A stretch of 64,000 nt of DNA from NCBI GenBank assembly GCA_025506515.1, contig CM046453.1:42043727-42107726 (forward strand), in the 5' to 3' direction. The DNA is from Flaveria trinervia. Lineage: Eukaryota > Streptophyta > Magnoliopsida > Asterales > Asteraceae. How positions within the stretch are numbered: the first letter of the stretch is position 1; every line of letters starts with the position of its first letter. This document shows positions 48,160 to 60,587 of this stretch, in pieces. Made by a program: the position numbers and the translations under genes. Below the pieces are notes generated by a model. The model saw nothing but the letters and a program-made list of their open reading frames with translations. It had not been told where the DNA came from and made no database searches.

Positions 48160-49011
48160 TGTTGGACCAAAAGAACCAATGAGCCAGATCAGAAAAACCT
48201 TTAAGTCCCACAGACGTCACAACAACTATTGAAGACCGCAACAGCTGAAGACAACAGCTGATTACAAAGTCTGAACACAAGTGCTGAAGACAAAGTCTGA
48301 AGACAAGTGCTGAAGACAAAGTCTGAAGACAAGTTCTGAAGACAAAGTCTGAAGACAAGTGCTGAAGACAAAGTCTGAAGACACAAGTGCTGAAGACAAA
48401 GTCTGAAGACACAAGTGCTGAAGACCAAAGGATCAGACGTTGTCACAACAGCTGAGGAGGTCTTCTTCAGTAGTTGTGACGGTTTACCTTTCAGTAGTTT
48501 TATGTTTTATCTTTTCAGTAGTTTGACACAACAGCTGAAGAATACTTCTTCAGTTGTTGTGCTCATCAGTAGTTTTATATTTATCAGTAGTTTTGTAAAA
48601 CGACTAAAGAGCTTGTTCTTCAGTCGTTGTAGTTTCAGTAGTTTCTTATCAGTAGTTTCTTATTTTGTACTTAGCACTCTGATATGTTTTCAGTAGTTGC
48701 GAACATTTCAGTAGTTTGCTAAGAGTTAGTTATTTTTGTAATAGATCTGCCAGTTGTCACTTTCCCGTGATAACAACAGCGATTGCACTCTATATAAGGA
48801 GTGTCAACCTATTGTAATAAATGAATGGTTTGATCAGAAATATTCAATATTATTGAAACATTCCTTGTTACAGAATATATTCTCTCGTTCTAACCGTATT
48901 TGTTCTTAATGCATATGAGTATCAAATTCTTGCTACAATTTGTCTAATTCTTGTTCTTATTCCACTGCGTTACGCTCTATTACATCAAACTTGTGATCAC
49001 TGATCCTGACA
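48160..49011 (+). repeat. 3' LTR of element B
   Basis: Same ends as 37918-38705 but 64 bp longer, because the 26-bp CTGAAGACAAAGT unit has about six copies here. TATATAA is at 48791-48797. The second U3 inverted repeat is longest here: arms CACAACAGCTGAAGAA (48527-48542) and TTCTTCAGTTGTTGTG (48546-48561), 15 of 16 paired plus one G-T. Confidence 0.97.
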
Positions 49012-51776
49012 ACACTACCAAACAAATTTAATTAAATCTTATTATAAGATTCATTGTTATCACACTAATCGATCACACATTGAACCTAGGATCTAGTGTT
49101 TACTCAAAACCAAAACCGAATAAGATGCCTCACGAATGACCCTTAAAATAAATTCACTTCTATCCAAAACTTATCCACAACATTCCACAACCAATTTCGA
49201 ATATTATTGCCTCAAAATCCAATGAATCAATCTAAATGACAACTATCGATCCATGAAATCCTTTTTAACCACGAAGGGAAGGAGAAGAGGTGTATATGAC
49301 GAATAAACTAGTCGAATTTCACTAGAGTAGAATGGAAATTCAAATTACAATGGAAATAAAACTAATCAGATGTCAAACGAGAAACGTAATGTGTGATTGA
49401 TGATAAAGAAGTCAAATCGAGTTAATAAGACAAATTAAATAAAATTACTTCTATTTTAATCAAAATTATACAAGTACATGTTGGTTGATCAAGGTATTCA
49501 CAAAAGCTTAACTAAATTCAAGGGAAATTAACTAGTTATACAAAAACATTAAACAACACTAATCTCGCATTGATTGCTTTTAATTTTGATAACAACTTCA
49601 AATGCTATTAGTTTCAATTCTTAAGACGTCTAAACACACTACCAAACAAATTAATCATATCTTATTACAAGCTTCATTGTAAACACACTAATCGATCACA
49701 TATTGAACCTAGCATCTATTGTTTACTCAAAACCAAAACGAACACGATACCACACGGATAACCCTTAAACTCAATCCACTTCTTCCCAAAACTTATCAAC
49801 AACATTCCATAACTAATTTCGCATATTATTGCCTCAAAATCCATTGAATCAATCAAAATGACAACTATCGATCCAATGAATTCTTTTTCGACCACGAAGG
49901 GAATGAAATGAGGTGTAAATGATGAATAAACTAATTGAATTACACTAGAATAGAAGGGAAAATCAAATTTCAATGGATATAAAACTAATCAAATGTTAAA
50001 CATGAAACCTAATGTGTGATTGATGAAAAAGAAGTCAAATCAAGTTAATAAGACAAATCAAGTAAAATTACTTATATTTTAATCAAAATTATGCAACTAC
50101 ATATTAATGGATCAATGTCTTCACATGAGCTTAACTAAATACATGGGAAAAGAACTAATTATACGAAAAACATTAAACAACACTAATTCTAACATTGCCT
50201 GCTTTTCCTTTTGGGAACAACCTTAAATGCTACAAAGTTTTGATTCTCAAGCCTTCTGAACACACTACCAAACAAATTTAAATAAATCTTATTATAAGAT
50301 TCATTTTTATCACACTAATTGATCACACATTGAACCAAGGATCTAGTGTTTACTCAAAACCAAAACCGAATACGATACCTCACGAATGACCCTTAAAATC
50401 AATCCACTTCTTTCCAAAACTTATCCACAACATTCCACAACCAATTTCGAATATTATTGCCTCAAAATCCAATGAATCAATCTAAATGACAACTATCGAT
50501 CCATGGAATCCTTTTTCAACCATGAAGGGAAGGAAAAGTGGTGTAAATGATGAATAAACTAGTCGACTTTCCCTAGAGTAGAAGGGAAAGTACAATTACA
50601 ATGGAAATGAAACTAAATAGATGTCAAACGAGAAACGTAATGTGTGATTGACGAAAAAGAAGTCGAATCAAGTTAATAAGATAAAGTAAATAAAATTACT
50701 TATATTTTAATTAAAATTATACAACTACATGTTGGTAGATCAATGCACTCACAAAAGCTTAACTAAATTCATGGGAAATGAACTAGTTATACAAAAACAT
50801 TAAACAACACTAATCTTGCATTGATTGCTTTTGATTTTGGTAACAACTATAAATGCTATGGAATTTTGATTTTCAAGACATCTAAACACACTACCAAACA
50901 AATTTAATCAAATCTTATTATAAGCTTCATTGTAAACACACTAATCGATCAAATATTGAACCTAGCATCTAGTGTGTACTCAAAACCAAAACCGAACACG
51001 ATACCACACGAATGAGCCTTAAACTCAATCCACTTCTACCCAAAACTTATCCATAACATTCCACAACTAATTTTGCATATTATTGCCCTAAAATCCATTG
51101 AATCAATCTAAAGGACAACTATCGATGCAATGAATCCTTTTTCGACCATGAAGGGAAGGAAATGAGGTGTAAATGATGAATGAACTACTGGAATTTCACT
51201 AGAGTAGAAGGGAAAATCAAATTACAATGGAAATAAAACTAATCAGATGTCAAACGTGAAACCTAATATGTGATTGATGAAAAAGAAGTCAAATCAAGTT
51301 AATAAGACAAATCAAATAAAATTATTTATATTTTAATGAAAATTATGCAACTACATATTAGTGGATCAATGTCTTCACAAAAGCTTAACTAAATACATGG
51401 TAAAGGAACTAATTATACGAATAACATTAAACAACACTAATTCTAACATTGCTTGCTTTTTCTTTTTGGTAACAACCTCAAATAATATGGAGTTTCGATT
51501 CTCAAGCCTTTTGAACACACTACCAAACAAATTTAATCAAATCTTATTATAAGATTCATTATTATCACACTAATCGATCAGACATTGAACCTAGGATCTA
51601 CTGTTTACTCAAAACCGAAACCGAACACGATATGTCACGAATGACCCTTAAAATCAATCCACTTCTATCCAAAACTTATCCACAACATTCCACAACCAAT
51701 GTCAAATATTATTCCCTCAAAATCTATTGAATCAATCTAAATAACAACTATCGATCCATGAAATCCTTTTTGAACC
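49012..51776. repeat. 622-bp satellite, block 4
   Basis: Continues block 3 in register after the ACACT duplication. Landmarks near 49239 (A), 49861 (B), 50490 (A), 51113 (B), 51746 (A). It is cut inside a type-A monomer at about 51776 by Gypsy G2. Confidence 0.96.
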
Positions 51777-52262
51777 TGATTAAGCATTTGCACTTAAGGA
51801 TTTCACCATGTGAGTGTTGCTCCCTTCACGTCTCTGAGGCATATTTCACCTGGTCTCTCACTGGACAGATACATTTGGCGAAGACTGACTCAGTCTTCTC
51901 AAACCACCTTGCCAATCCTATAGCTCCCTCAGCTCCACTGATTGTATGAGGCTTACAATCCATGAATGTCTTGTACGTGTATCCAGGCGGTCTTGTATCA
52001 ATGAGTCTGGATGTTTAATCGAACCGAAAGAATTAATCACCTAACGGAATTTCGTGTAAATGATGACTAATGTCACTATTTACCTCCAAACTGGGCGGGT
52101 TGAGTATTTAGTGCTGCTTGCACATGCTGGTTTATCAGAGCAGCTAATTCAACTAGGGTCATGTTCACATTGCTGGCGCCACGTCCACAACCATGCCCAT
52201 GACCACGTCCACATCCTCTACCTCAGTCGTCCATATTTCACTTTACATTCACAAAGACAATA
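51777..52262 (-). pseudogene. gag fragment of G2
   Basis: The minus strand reads a Gly/Arg-rich start (52225-52185), then MTLVELAALINQHVQAAL, then after a gap a Gypsy capsid motif GAEGAIGLARWFEKTESVF (about 51935-51880). Stops and frameshifts are frequent and the gene is cut at 51777. Confidence 0.75.
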
Positions 52263-52544
52263 ATGAGTACCATCCAACATATTAACCTCATTAAAGTATG
52301 GTAAATAATAAGAAATAATGTATATCACAACCACAAACATTTATAACCAAAATAATAACTTATCATAAATAATTTGTAAGTAATTCACAAAATAATGTCA
52401 AAATTTCAAGTTTTTTAGTTATGTGGGAAACAACCCTTCCCATATACATTTAAGAAAAATGCTATGCAGTCAAAGTCATATAAATAATAAAAATCAATCC
52501 AACAAGTCCAATCAATCACGGTCTTCAATGTTAGGAGTTTTTTT
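52263..52544 (-). other. non-coding spacer, candidate intron, in G2
   Basis: AT-rich, no coding, between the upstream ORF and gag. On the minus strand a GTAAGC lies just after the ORF end (near 52548) and AG acceptors occur shortly before the gag Gly/Arg-rich start. Same place as 34133-34489 in T1. Confidence 0.35.
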
Positions 52545-53070
52545 CGGCGCTTACTTAGTGTCTTCATCAGAATCCTCTACTGGAGCAGGATTGTCCACAA
52601 TGTGCATTGTTGCAAGTTGTGCTTCTAGTCAGGTCAATCTATTCTCCATGCCCATGTTATGGTGATCCTGCTCGTCCAAATGCTCTATAAGATCCATCAC
52701 TCTACTAGCCATCTTGAAATTTCTAGTGATAGACATTGACAATCGCTCCTCAAGTGTCGCTACGTGTAGGCATAGCTGGCGCATCTCATCCTTTAGAGTG
52801 GAGTTCTCGTCAGTGAGTACTCTAATTTGACAATGCTTTATGTCCAAAGTCACAACTAAAGCTACAACTGCTAACTCCAGGGGAACATCAAGTGAGAGAA
52901 GAGTAGGTGTCATAAAGGCAGTAGCTAACCTAGTCCTAGGTCTACAAGTAGCACAACCTGGGACACACTCTCTGTAAACCATATGGTTTACATAAGTAGC
53001 ATAGTATATCCAATACCATGAAGGATCATGCTCAGGTGGCACAAATGGCTGATCCCAGTCTATTACACCA
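52545..53070 (-). pseudogene. ORF upstream of gag in G2
   Basis: Open from 53042 to 52629, then after one stop to about 52549. It begins PPEHDPSWYWIYYATYVNH, has a hydrophobic patch, then a coiled coil (DENSTLKDEMRQLCLHVATL to LIEHLDEQDHH), and ends acidic (EDSDEDTK). No catalytic motif. Comparable in position to 33411-34132 of T1. Confidence 0.55.
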
Positions 53071-53294
53071 CGGTAAGGATGTCACGGCCACTCGGCTAAT
53101 CGATGAGGTACAGGAGGAGGGGATTCAAAATGCGCAGTTCTTATACCCAAAACCCAGGATGATGATGCCATGCGGCAGTGCACGTGATATGTATGCCAAT
53201 GAGTATACGGTAAGAGGATAAGCAATGAGTAACTAACTAACTGTGTGCGGTTATATACTAGTGTGTATGCAACCTAGTTCCCTATAGCCAATGG

Positions 53295-53308
53295 CTCTCA
53301 TACCAATC
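53295..53308 (-). other. primer-binding site of G2
   Basis: Minus strand GATTGGTATGAGAGCC directly inside the LTR end (TGTCACACC at 53309 in plus orientation), one change from the tRNA-Met match. Confidence 0.85.
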
Positions 53309-54005
53309 TGTCACACCCTCAAAATCCATGTGTGGAGTTTTACCATGAGGCGTGTGAACAAACTAGGATCATAGTCACTAGTTACTTAGAACGACACTAT
53401 ATGTCATATTTAAAATAAAATCAACAAAAATTCAAAATTTAAAACTATGTGGAATTGTTTTGTAAATAAGCAAACCCAAAGTATATAAATGCAACATTGG
53501 CAAAACACGCGCCAACCCAATATTTAAAATCCATAAATAAAATCCAAGTGTAATGACTTGAAATAAAGTCTTAGAATGCATGTTGCACTTGTGATGTTCT
53601 CCTTGTGGCAACCCGAGTTAACCACCTGAGAATAACATACTAAAATATCAACATAATGGTTGGTGAGTTCAATACTTTGGGTTTAACATAAACAATAGCA
53701 TTTGTATAACATAAGAAGTGCATTGAAATAGATAGCTGGTCTATATTCACAAGTAATAACAATAGTGATTTTGCAATCAAAGCTGACTGTGTTGTGTTTG
53801 TTGCCTCCCATCACGACTTACCAGCTCGTGACGATGTTTGTGTTGAGGACAATATTGTACCCATTTGACCTCGAGTCACACAGGTGGGGCTTGTCAGATC
53901 TAGTAGTACTACCCAAGATTTCTCACTAGTTACCATTATTAACGATCTGAAAGTGTGAGGACTTTCAAGGTACTATGCACTAAGTTAAAACATACACAAA
54001 TTATA

Positions 54006-54057
<52 letters not shown>

Positions 54058-54990
54058 GTGTTTGTGAATAAATATGATACCTTTCCCAGAAGAGAGTTTA
54101 TAAAATAGTGAGACATGAACTCACTGGTGTGCAAAGACAATGATAAAAGAGAGAACTGATGATGGATGTAAAGACAACACTTCAAAGGTTATGGAGAACA
54201 CACGAGTACATAAGTATGTGTACACAGAAAGCTTAACAACTCTAAGAATACCTAGTTGGTGACATATTAGTTGAGATATTGTTTAATCTAGCATAAAAAC
54301 TTAGCATACATGGACGTCATGCTAGTCATTCACGTGTATCACATCATCAACCCAAGTTCTACCTAGATCATCACACAAACATTAGATCCTCAGACAACTT
54401 ATGCAAATCTCAAAAACCAACATGTTCATCATAAATGTTAATACATCAAAACCAATTATTCATATCTGAATTCTAATCATGCACTACATGCCATGTGAAG
54501 CCACTCACGACTTCACATCCTAAACCCTGCCAATACTACTAAGTAGGGGCCTTAGATTCGCACGCGTGCATGACAATCATAATCACATCCATAAATAAAG
54601 TTCACTCCAAACAACATACACAATAATGATCAGTTCCAAACCCAAACATGATTTCCAAATCACTAACCATAATTCAGCATCATGTATGATCACCAAAACC
54701 TACATTCTTTACATGATCAATCAAGCATCAAAGCAACTCAATTAACACATTCCACCACATAAAACATCATCTATAGACATTCTAATATGATCCTACCATC
54801 ATAAACATGCCCAAATCATCATATCCAATGTTCTTCAAGATAAAGTTTCCTTTACAGGAAAGAAATCCCTTAAAGCAACTAGCATTAGATTCAATCATAA
54901 TTCCATCAACTTTATACCTAATCAAGTTCATAGCATTCATTCTAACATGATAATCATCACCAAATCATCAAAAATCCCAATCATCATGCA
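53309..54990 (-). repeat. 5' LTR (truncated) of G2
   Basis: On the minus strand it ends GGGTGTGACA at 53309. The beginning is lost near 54990. It contains an AAT microsatellite at 54009-54056 (about 16 units) that explains a Leu-run open frame on the minus strand. No gene seen. Confidence 0.75.
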
Positions 54991-55023
54991 TAAAATTTTC
55001 TACTTTTAGTATCCTTTCAAAGT

Positions 55024-55110
55024 TCTAGAGTAGTGACCTATTGCCTATCATGTGCCTGGAACAGCCACTATCAATGATCCAGACATTCTTGTTTGTCTTG
55101 AGCTGTCCCT
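55024..55110 (-). pseudogene. protease start of element D
   Basis: The minus strand reads VWIIDSGCSRHMIGNRSLL, the copia protease active site, followed by a TAG. Coding ends within a few dozen bases at the junction with the G2 LTR. Confidence 0.8.
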
Positions 55111-55903
55111 GCACAAAGAAAATGATTAGTTACATTTGGAACCCAAGCCTTATTTGTCTTGGGCTCACTAAGAGAAACAGAAGGTAATGCAATGGTAATA
55201 GATCCTATAGTTGTGCTATGAGAATCTTGAGTCGTTGTTCATGTAGAACATCCAGTCACTTGGTCATTCTTTGACTTCCACACTACCTTTGGATGTTTCG
55301 ACTTGATCTTTAACATTTCGGAAGCTTTTGAGACTTCGGATGTTTTGATGACCGGACTTCAGAAGATTCTGAAAACACTAAGGCAGACTTCAGTGCTTCG
55401 GAAGTATTCCTTCCTTCCGAGACCAAATTTTCTTCCGAAGGCAAGTTTCCACTTGCCTTCTTCGTAGTTTTGGAGCTTCAATAGGAAACAAATTTTCCTT
55501 CTAAAGCTTGAATCTTCTTTGAACTCTTGGAAGTCCTTTTTTTCACAAGTTCCACACCTGGGTGATCTTACAAATAAGATTGTGTGTGGAGGAGCTATCT
55601 CATTAGATCCTAGTCCCCTCTTCTTTTGATAGTACACTTTGTTGTGCAGGGATGAGGATATCATGTTCTTGAAGGTCTCTTCTTCAAGAACACACTTTTC
55701 TCCCTGGCTTTGCTGATCACAAGCTCAACCTGGCACTCAGTCAGCTTAGTTATGAGATCCTTGATCTGAGTCCTATAATTTGTATGCTCATGTTTTAGAA
55801 CTGAAATAGTTTTCTCTAAGTCCTCCAACTTTAGTTTATAATCACTTTTAGTCTTTCTAAAATGAGCTTTTAGGATGTTTAAGGACTCAAGATCATATCT
55901 CAT
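55111..55903 (-). pseudogene. gag C-terminal coiled coil and linker of element D
   Basis: 55903-55661 is a heptad-rich helix; 55664-55359 is a Lys/Phe-rich linker. Stops are frequent below 55360. The linker DNA is dotted with CTTCGGAAG and CTTCCGAAG words that recur in this element's LTR. Confidence 0.7.
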
Positions 55904-56007
55904 TTCTATGTTGTTTTAGCAATCCATTCAGGGGTACAAAGATGTTCCAATACCTTGGCTTCATCATGATCTGCCATCAATGCTTGGTTTGGTGAAGCAT
56001 CTTCCAC

Positions 56008-57238
56008 CTAAAAGCTCCAGTCAAAGCCCCCTTCTTCAACAGCAACTACATCTTGCTGCTTTGGCTTCTCATTTTGGGTAGCCTTGTTAGTGTAGTTTGG
56101 TCTGGATTGTGCTTGGCCACCATTTCTTCTTGGTGCCTTACACTCCCTGGCAAAGTGGCCTATCAAGTTACAGTTATAACACTTGACTTTGCTTTTGTGC
56201 AGTCCAAACTTTCCACTGGTTGTATTGCTGGGGAACTTCCTTCCAGTCCGCTTATAAAACTTCTTCGCTCTATGAGTGAGAAGAGCCATCCACTGGACTA
56301 TTTCCATGTACTCCAGATCATCTGGATGGATACAGTCTAGGTCTTCAAGGGTGAAAATAAAGCTGCCACAACTTTCATCAGAAGACACAAAGGCTTGAGA
56401 AGAACTTGTCTCTTGGAATGGGCTTCCTTGAGTGTAGTTCTCCCTTGGTGTCTTAGGGTTAGTGATGAAAGGACCCTTTTGTGAGTTGTCAGGGTAGCAT
56501 ATGAGATGATGTTGGCGTTCTATGCTATCCCTTTCAACTACATGAACTGTTGAACCCATTTGATTGTTGAAGTTTCTAGCTGAACCTTGCATGTTCATAT
56601 CCATCTAGTAGCCACTGAGAATCCCATACAACTCTGTCAGAGTGAGAGTCTTTAGGTTCTCAGTTCTCTTGAAAAACACATAGTAGTGTGTTCATTACCT
56701 AGGAAGTGAGGACATGAACTTCCTTATAATGTCTCTATTTTGAAGAGCAACTCCTCCATCCACTAGGGTATCCACAATCTCAACATACCTGAAGTATTGT
56801 TGAGTCATGGTTTCACCTGTTTGAAGATGAAAATTTTCAAACTGCTGCTTCATGAGATCCTTCTTGTTCTCCTTGGCTTCAAATGAATCCTCATACATAA
56901 GTTTCAATGCATCCCACAACTGCTTTGCTGTTTTGCATTTCTTGAAATCTCTGTAATACAAGCAGTCTGAAGGGCTATCATGGCCTTATGGTCAATCTCT
57001 ACTCTCTTTCTATCTTCATCTAAGTAGTCATCCTCAGTCTTGGGGATCATAGCACCATCAGTAGTAGAAGGGGTGCTTGGTATGTAAGGTCATTTTCAAC
57101 AGACTCCCACATTCTTAAGTCAAGAGACCTGATGAAACCTTCCATTCTTTGGCACCAGGTGTCAAAGTGATCAAGAGTGATCAGTGGGGACTTTGTCATG
57201 GTTCCAATTTCTATATCAGATTTGGAAATGGCTTCCAT
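56008..57238 (-). pseudogene. gag of element D
   Basis: Start ATG at 57236-57238. Pieces at 57238-57047, 56961-56695 and 56604-56008 cover the copia capsid domain (AKQLWDALKLMYEDSFEAKE) and the intact nucleocapsid knuckle CYNCNLIGHFAREC near 56186-56145, ending GGFDWSF. Frame breaks lie near 57050, 56970 and 56650. Confidence 0.88.
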
Positions 57239-57322
57239 TTGATAAGTTAAGTATTCTGTGTGTGTGAGGGATCTTAAGATGGTGAGATCTTATATCAAGA
57301 GCCTGAATGCTCTGATACCAAA

Positions 57323-58135
57323 TGTAGGACCGGTGAAAGGTGTGGACTTACAACACAACAGCACAATGAGGAAAGTTGCTAAGAATACTTAACAGATCAA
57401 ATAGTGAAACTTGATTAACCACAAGTAATGATACAAAGAACACAAGTAAATATGAGACATAAACAAGATATCAAGATACACAAGGAGATGGTTTTCAAGA
57501 TTGCAGTATATTGCCTTCTCCAGTTCTATTACAAGTGTTACAACGCATATTCAGAAAGTGACAAGTACTTGAGATACATATACTACATCCTACAGCCAGC
57601 CATACTTTGAAGGCCAGCTGGATACAATTGACTAGACACAAACAAAATCAATTGTAGAGTCAAAAGGTAGATGCCTTTTGACTAATGACTATAACATGCC
57701 ATATCTCACATACTAATATATTATAAAAAGGATAAAGTAGATGATGTAGAAAGTTACAGACTTAAAACCTTAATGTATAGTTACTAAAACCATAGACCTT
57801 TTCACCAACTTATGTAAGTTAGTGAGTTTACAGAGTTGTAGCAGAAAGGGATCCAGCTTTATGTAAAGTGCATCAAATAAGGCATGTATACTAAAAGTCT
57901 TCAGAAGAAAAATAGTCTTCAAGTGTTGGCTTCGGAAGACTTTGTCTCTGAAGCTTTGGAAGACTTCATCTTTGGCTTCGGAAGATATTGGTCTTGGCTT
58001 CGGAACATTTCACACTTAGAATATTTATGTTGCATATGTGAAACTTTCGAAGCATTCTTCTTCAATGCACTTGTGCATGCAGGAAGGAGACTTTGAGTGT
58101 TTGAGTTCCATGAGCCTTGAAATATAATCCTTACA
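57323..58135 (-). repeat. 5' LTR of element D
   Basis: TGTAGGACC...CCTTACA in plus orientation, 813 bp, beside the primer site. A cluster of CTTCGGAAG-type words lies at 57895-58060, in the U3 part on the minus strand. Confidence 0.85.
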
Positions 58136-59221
58136 TATATAGATGATCTAACATGGTTAATGATGTATTCTTTCCTATGAAACCCTAATTTTCTATAAAA
58201 GGAAATTGTTTATATAAGACTTAGCAAATCAAAAGCTAGTAAGACATTAATCTCATGACATACCTAGAGCACCTTCATAACCCTAGAATTAGTGGCTTAA
58301 CACTTAAATATTGATTGTAGGGTGCTAGACTTGAGACTCTTTCCCGATACACGAAGAATCCTTTGCTTGAATTTTAAGGTGAGTTCTAGTGTTCCCTTTT
58401 TACTACTGTTTTTGGGATGAAAGATGCTATGCTTAAACTGTAATCATTTATGAGCTATTATATGATACTTGAATGTTGGGGTTAATGTTAGGACCTACTT
58501 TTATTTTTATCACAATCATTAATTATTGTGTGCACTGCTTGTTTTATATAGGTAGATCAACTTGGGGAATCACCCACACACAGTGACTTCCATGATGAAC
58601 GGGAACGATACCACACTGAAATCCTGTGGGGTCATTTGTGGGATGTGACAAGTTTTTATAAGATACTTGGGTGAACCATCCGGCAGGTATGGTCCACTAT
58701 TTTGAGGCTCCGTTCTTCCTTGGGGATTAACCGTTAAAACATAACTTTTGAAGAGGCTAGCCGGGACTGAGTGCAGGGTTGATTGTGATCTCCCACAACA
58801 ATGAACCTATGATTTTTTTATCAAATGTGGATTCTACTGAGTCCTTTTATTTTTAAACTTTAAGCACTTGAATTTACCAAATTTTTAGTTAACACAATTT
58901 CTTTTTAAGCATGTTTCAGGTAATCCATGAAGGGACTCTAGCAGTTGCTAAAGACCTAAACCTAGCACCGTGACCATGGCATTGGCTTATATGACTTTAA
59001 AAACATTTTGAACAATTTATAATTATTGTTGATCATTACATTTTGTACTAATATTCGATGTACAATTTATTTAGGGGCTAGACCTCTTACTAGCCCTGGG
59101 TTCATTTAAACTTAAATGCCATGTGATATTCTCTTCTTTTGTGCTCTTATGATGGTTTGTTTCTGCTGCCATATGTGTTGCTAGTCTGTGTCATCCTACC
59201 CTACAGGGCCTGGGGTGTGAC
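58136..59221 (+). repeat. 3' part of a T1-family LTR
   Basis: Matches 31907-32995 throughout, including CTAGAATTAGTGG, GGTGCTAGA, CCGGGACTGAGTGCAGGGTTGAT and the GGGTGTGAC end. The final A is replaced and no primer site follows, so the fragment is truncated exactly at the LTR end and joined to a copia gag scrap. Confidence 0.85.
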
Positions 59222-59668
59222 TGAAGACATGTACCAAGTTGATCCAGATAACTTAGAGGAAAGAGACATTCAATGGCAGATGGTCGTGTTGACTCTTCGA
59301 GCTAGGAGGTTTATGGAATGGACTTGGAAAAAGAATCTTGGAGGTCAAAAATCTAAATCAATATTGGGTTTTTATAAATCGAAGTTAAGATGTTTCAACT
59401 ACAAGCATTTAGGACATTTCAAAAGAGAATGTCCTTTACCAATTTTGACTGACCCAAACAATTCAAGTGTTCTAAGACTAGTTTCAAGTACTGAGAAGGA
59501 AGAGAGTAAAACAAAGACAGAAACACCTTTTCTTACTCGTTTTGATTGGAGTGTTAAGGTTCATGAGACTGAAAAAGAAATTAACCAAGCATTGGTTGCT
59601 GAGGTTGTGGACGAAATGCAAACTATTAAAGAATTTGATCCTTTCAAAGAGTCCAAGAGTGAGGCTTG
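59222..59668 (+). pseudogene. copia gag fragment
   Basis: Reads DPDNLEERDIQWQMVVLTLR, then a nucleocapsid knuckle whose second Cys is Tyr (CFNYKHLGHFKREC, codon 59400-59402), then FDWSVKVHETEKEI. A different family from elements A, B and D. No start codon, LTR or pol belongs to it here. Confidence 0.8.
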
Positions 59669-59701
59669 AAAGTATTGATCTGCCCAAGATTCATATTAAA
59701 T

Positions 59702-60571
59702 TGATATGGCTAGTGTAATATGATCCAAGTCGGGTCATACCCAATAACAAGCCAAACAAACACCAAAAGGTAATTTATTTGTTGATAAGATCACACAAAT
59801 AAATAATGACACCAATTTAGAAAATTGGATTTTCTAAATTATTGCTTTTGTAGATGAACATCATTATATAGATAATTTGTTCATAAAAGATTATTTGTAC
59901 ATTATTTAATTAGTTAAGCAATGGCAAATATAGTGTGTGTTAGTGATATAAAATTAAAATGGTTTTATTTTATAAAACAAGGGATGTGATTGTATATTTT
60001 TTATAAAATTTGAATTGAGAGGGAAAACAAAAGGGGGCCATTTTCGGCCGCCCCTTTTGGTCTTGGATGCCCCAATTTTATTAGTTCCAAGACATGCAAG
60101 TCTTGGACACTTGAACACTCATTCATTCTATCACATCCAAGAACAAACACAACCAAAGCTCTCTCTCAACTCTCTCCTCTAATCTCACGGTTTTGGGCAG
60201 AAAAAGAAGGAGATTTTCAGCCAACAAAAGGTGTTTTGTAGCTGGAAATTGGTGTCAAAGATCCTAGCATTCAAGGTGATTTGTTGTAGGCTTGGGGTAT
60301 GCTATCTTGAGAACTTCTACCTTGAAGTTTAGCCACAAGAACACATCCTTTTCATCTCTTTAATTTCGGTTCTCTGCAGCTCCAAAGGTGTGGTTCTTAC
60401 ATTTTATGTTTCTTTCATTGTATGTATTTTGTATAATGATCCATGGCTTTGGGGTTCATATTAAATGGGTTTAATAATCATCTTATTAACATGTTTTAAA
60501 TCTTATATCCGCTGCGTTTTTCATATAAATAAGGTTATATGAACTTTGATAAACATGTTTAAACCCCAACA
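59702..60571 (+). repeat. 5' LTR of element E
   Basis: The right end CCCCAACA at 60571 is fixed by the primer site AATGGCATCAAGAGCC at 60572-60587 (two changes from TGGTATCAGAGCC). The left end is placed at TGATATGG (59702) but TGTAATATG at 59714 is possible; the partner LTR is outside the window. Confidence 0.65.
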
Positions 60572-60587
60572 AATGGCATCAAGAGCC

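Larger units (their letters stand above)
37918..49011 (+). mobile_element. complete Sirevirus-like Ty1/copia element B
   Basis: LTRs at 37918-38705 and 48160-49011, TSD ACACT at 37913-37917 and 49012-49016, primer-binding site TGGTATCAGAGCCA at 38708-38721 and polypurine tract CAGGGGGAGTT at 48149-48159. The satellite is in register across it. Order inside: gag, integrase core, RT, RNase H, third ORF. Outside the internal repeat I counted about 20 substitutions between the LTRs. Protease and the integrase N-terminus are absent, so the copy could only have moved with help, or was damaged after insertion. Confidence 0.96.
51777..54990 (-). mobile_element. truncated Gypsy element G2
   Basis: Minus-strand order: partial LTR (about 54990-53309), primer site, upstream ORF, gag fragment. 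The gag stops in satellite at 51777, and the LTR start is missing where copia D begins (about 54990-55020). Different family from T1 by LTR sequence, but with the same overall plan. Confidence 0.8.
54991..58135 (-). mobile_element. truncated copia element D
   Basis: Minus-strand order: LTR 58135-57323, primer site GCTCTGATACCA (57311-57322 in plus orientation), gag, linker and protease start, then lost. Right of the LTR the sequence is a T1-family LTR, so D inserted there; TATAT at 58136-58140 may be one target duplication. Confidence 0.85.

Noticed and set aside
53985..54185. Leu-run peptide that looks like a membrane segment
   Set aside because: Encoded by an AAT microsatellite inside the G2 LTR.
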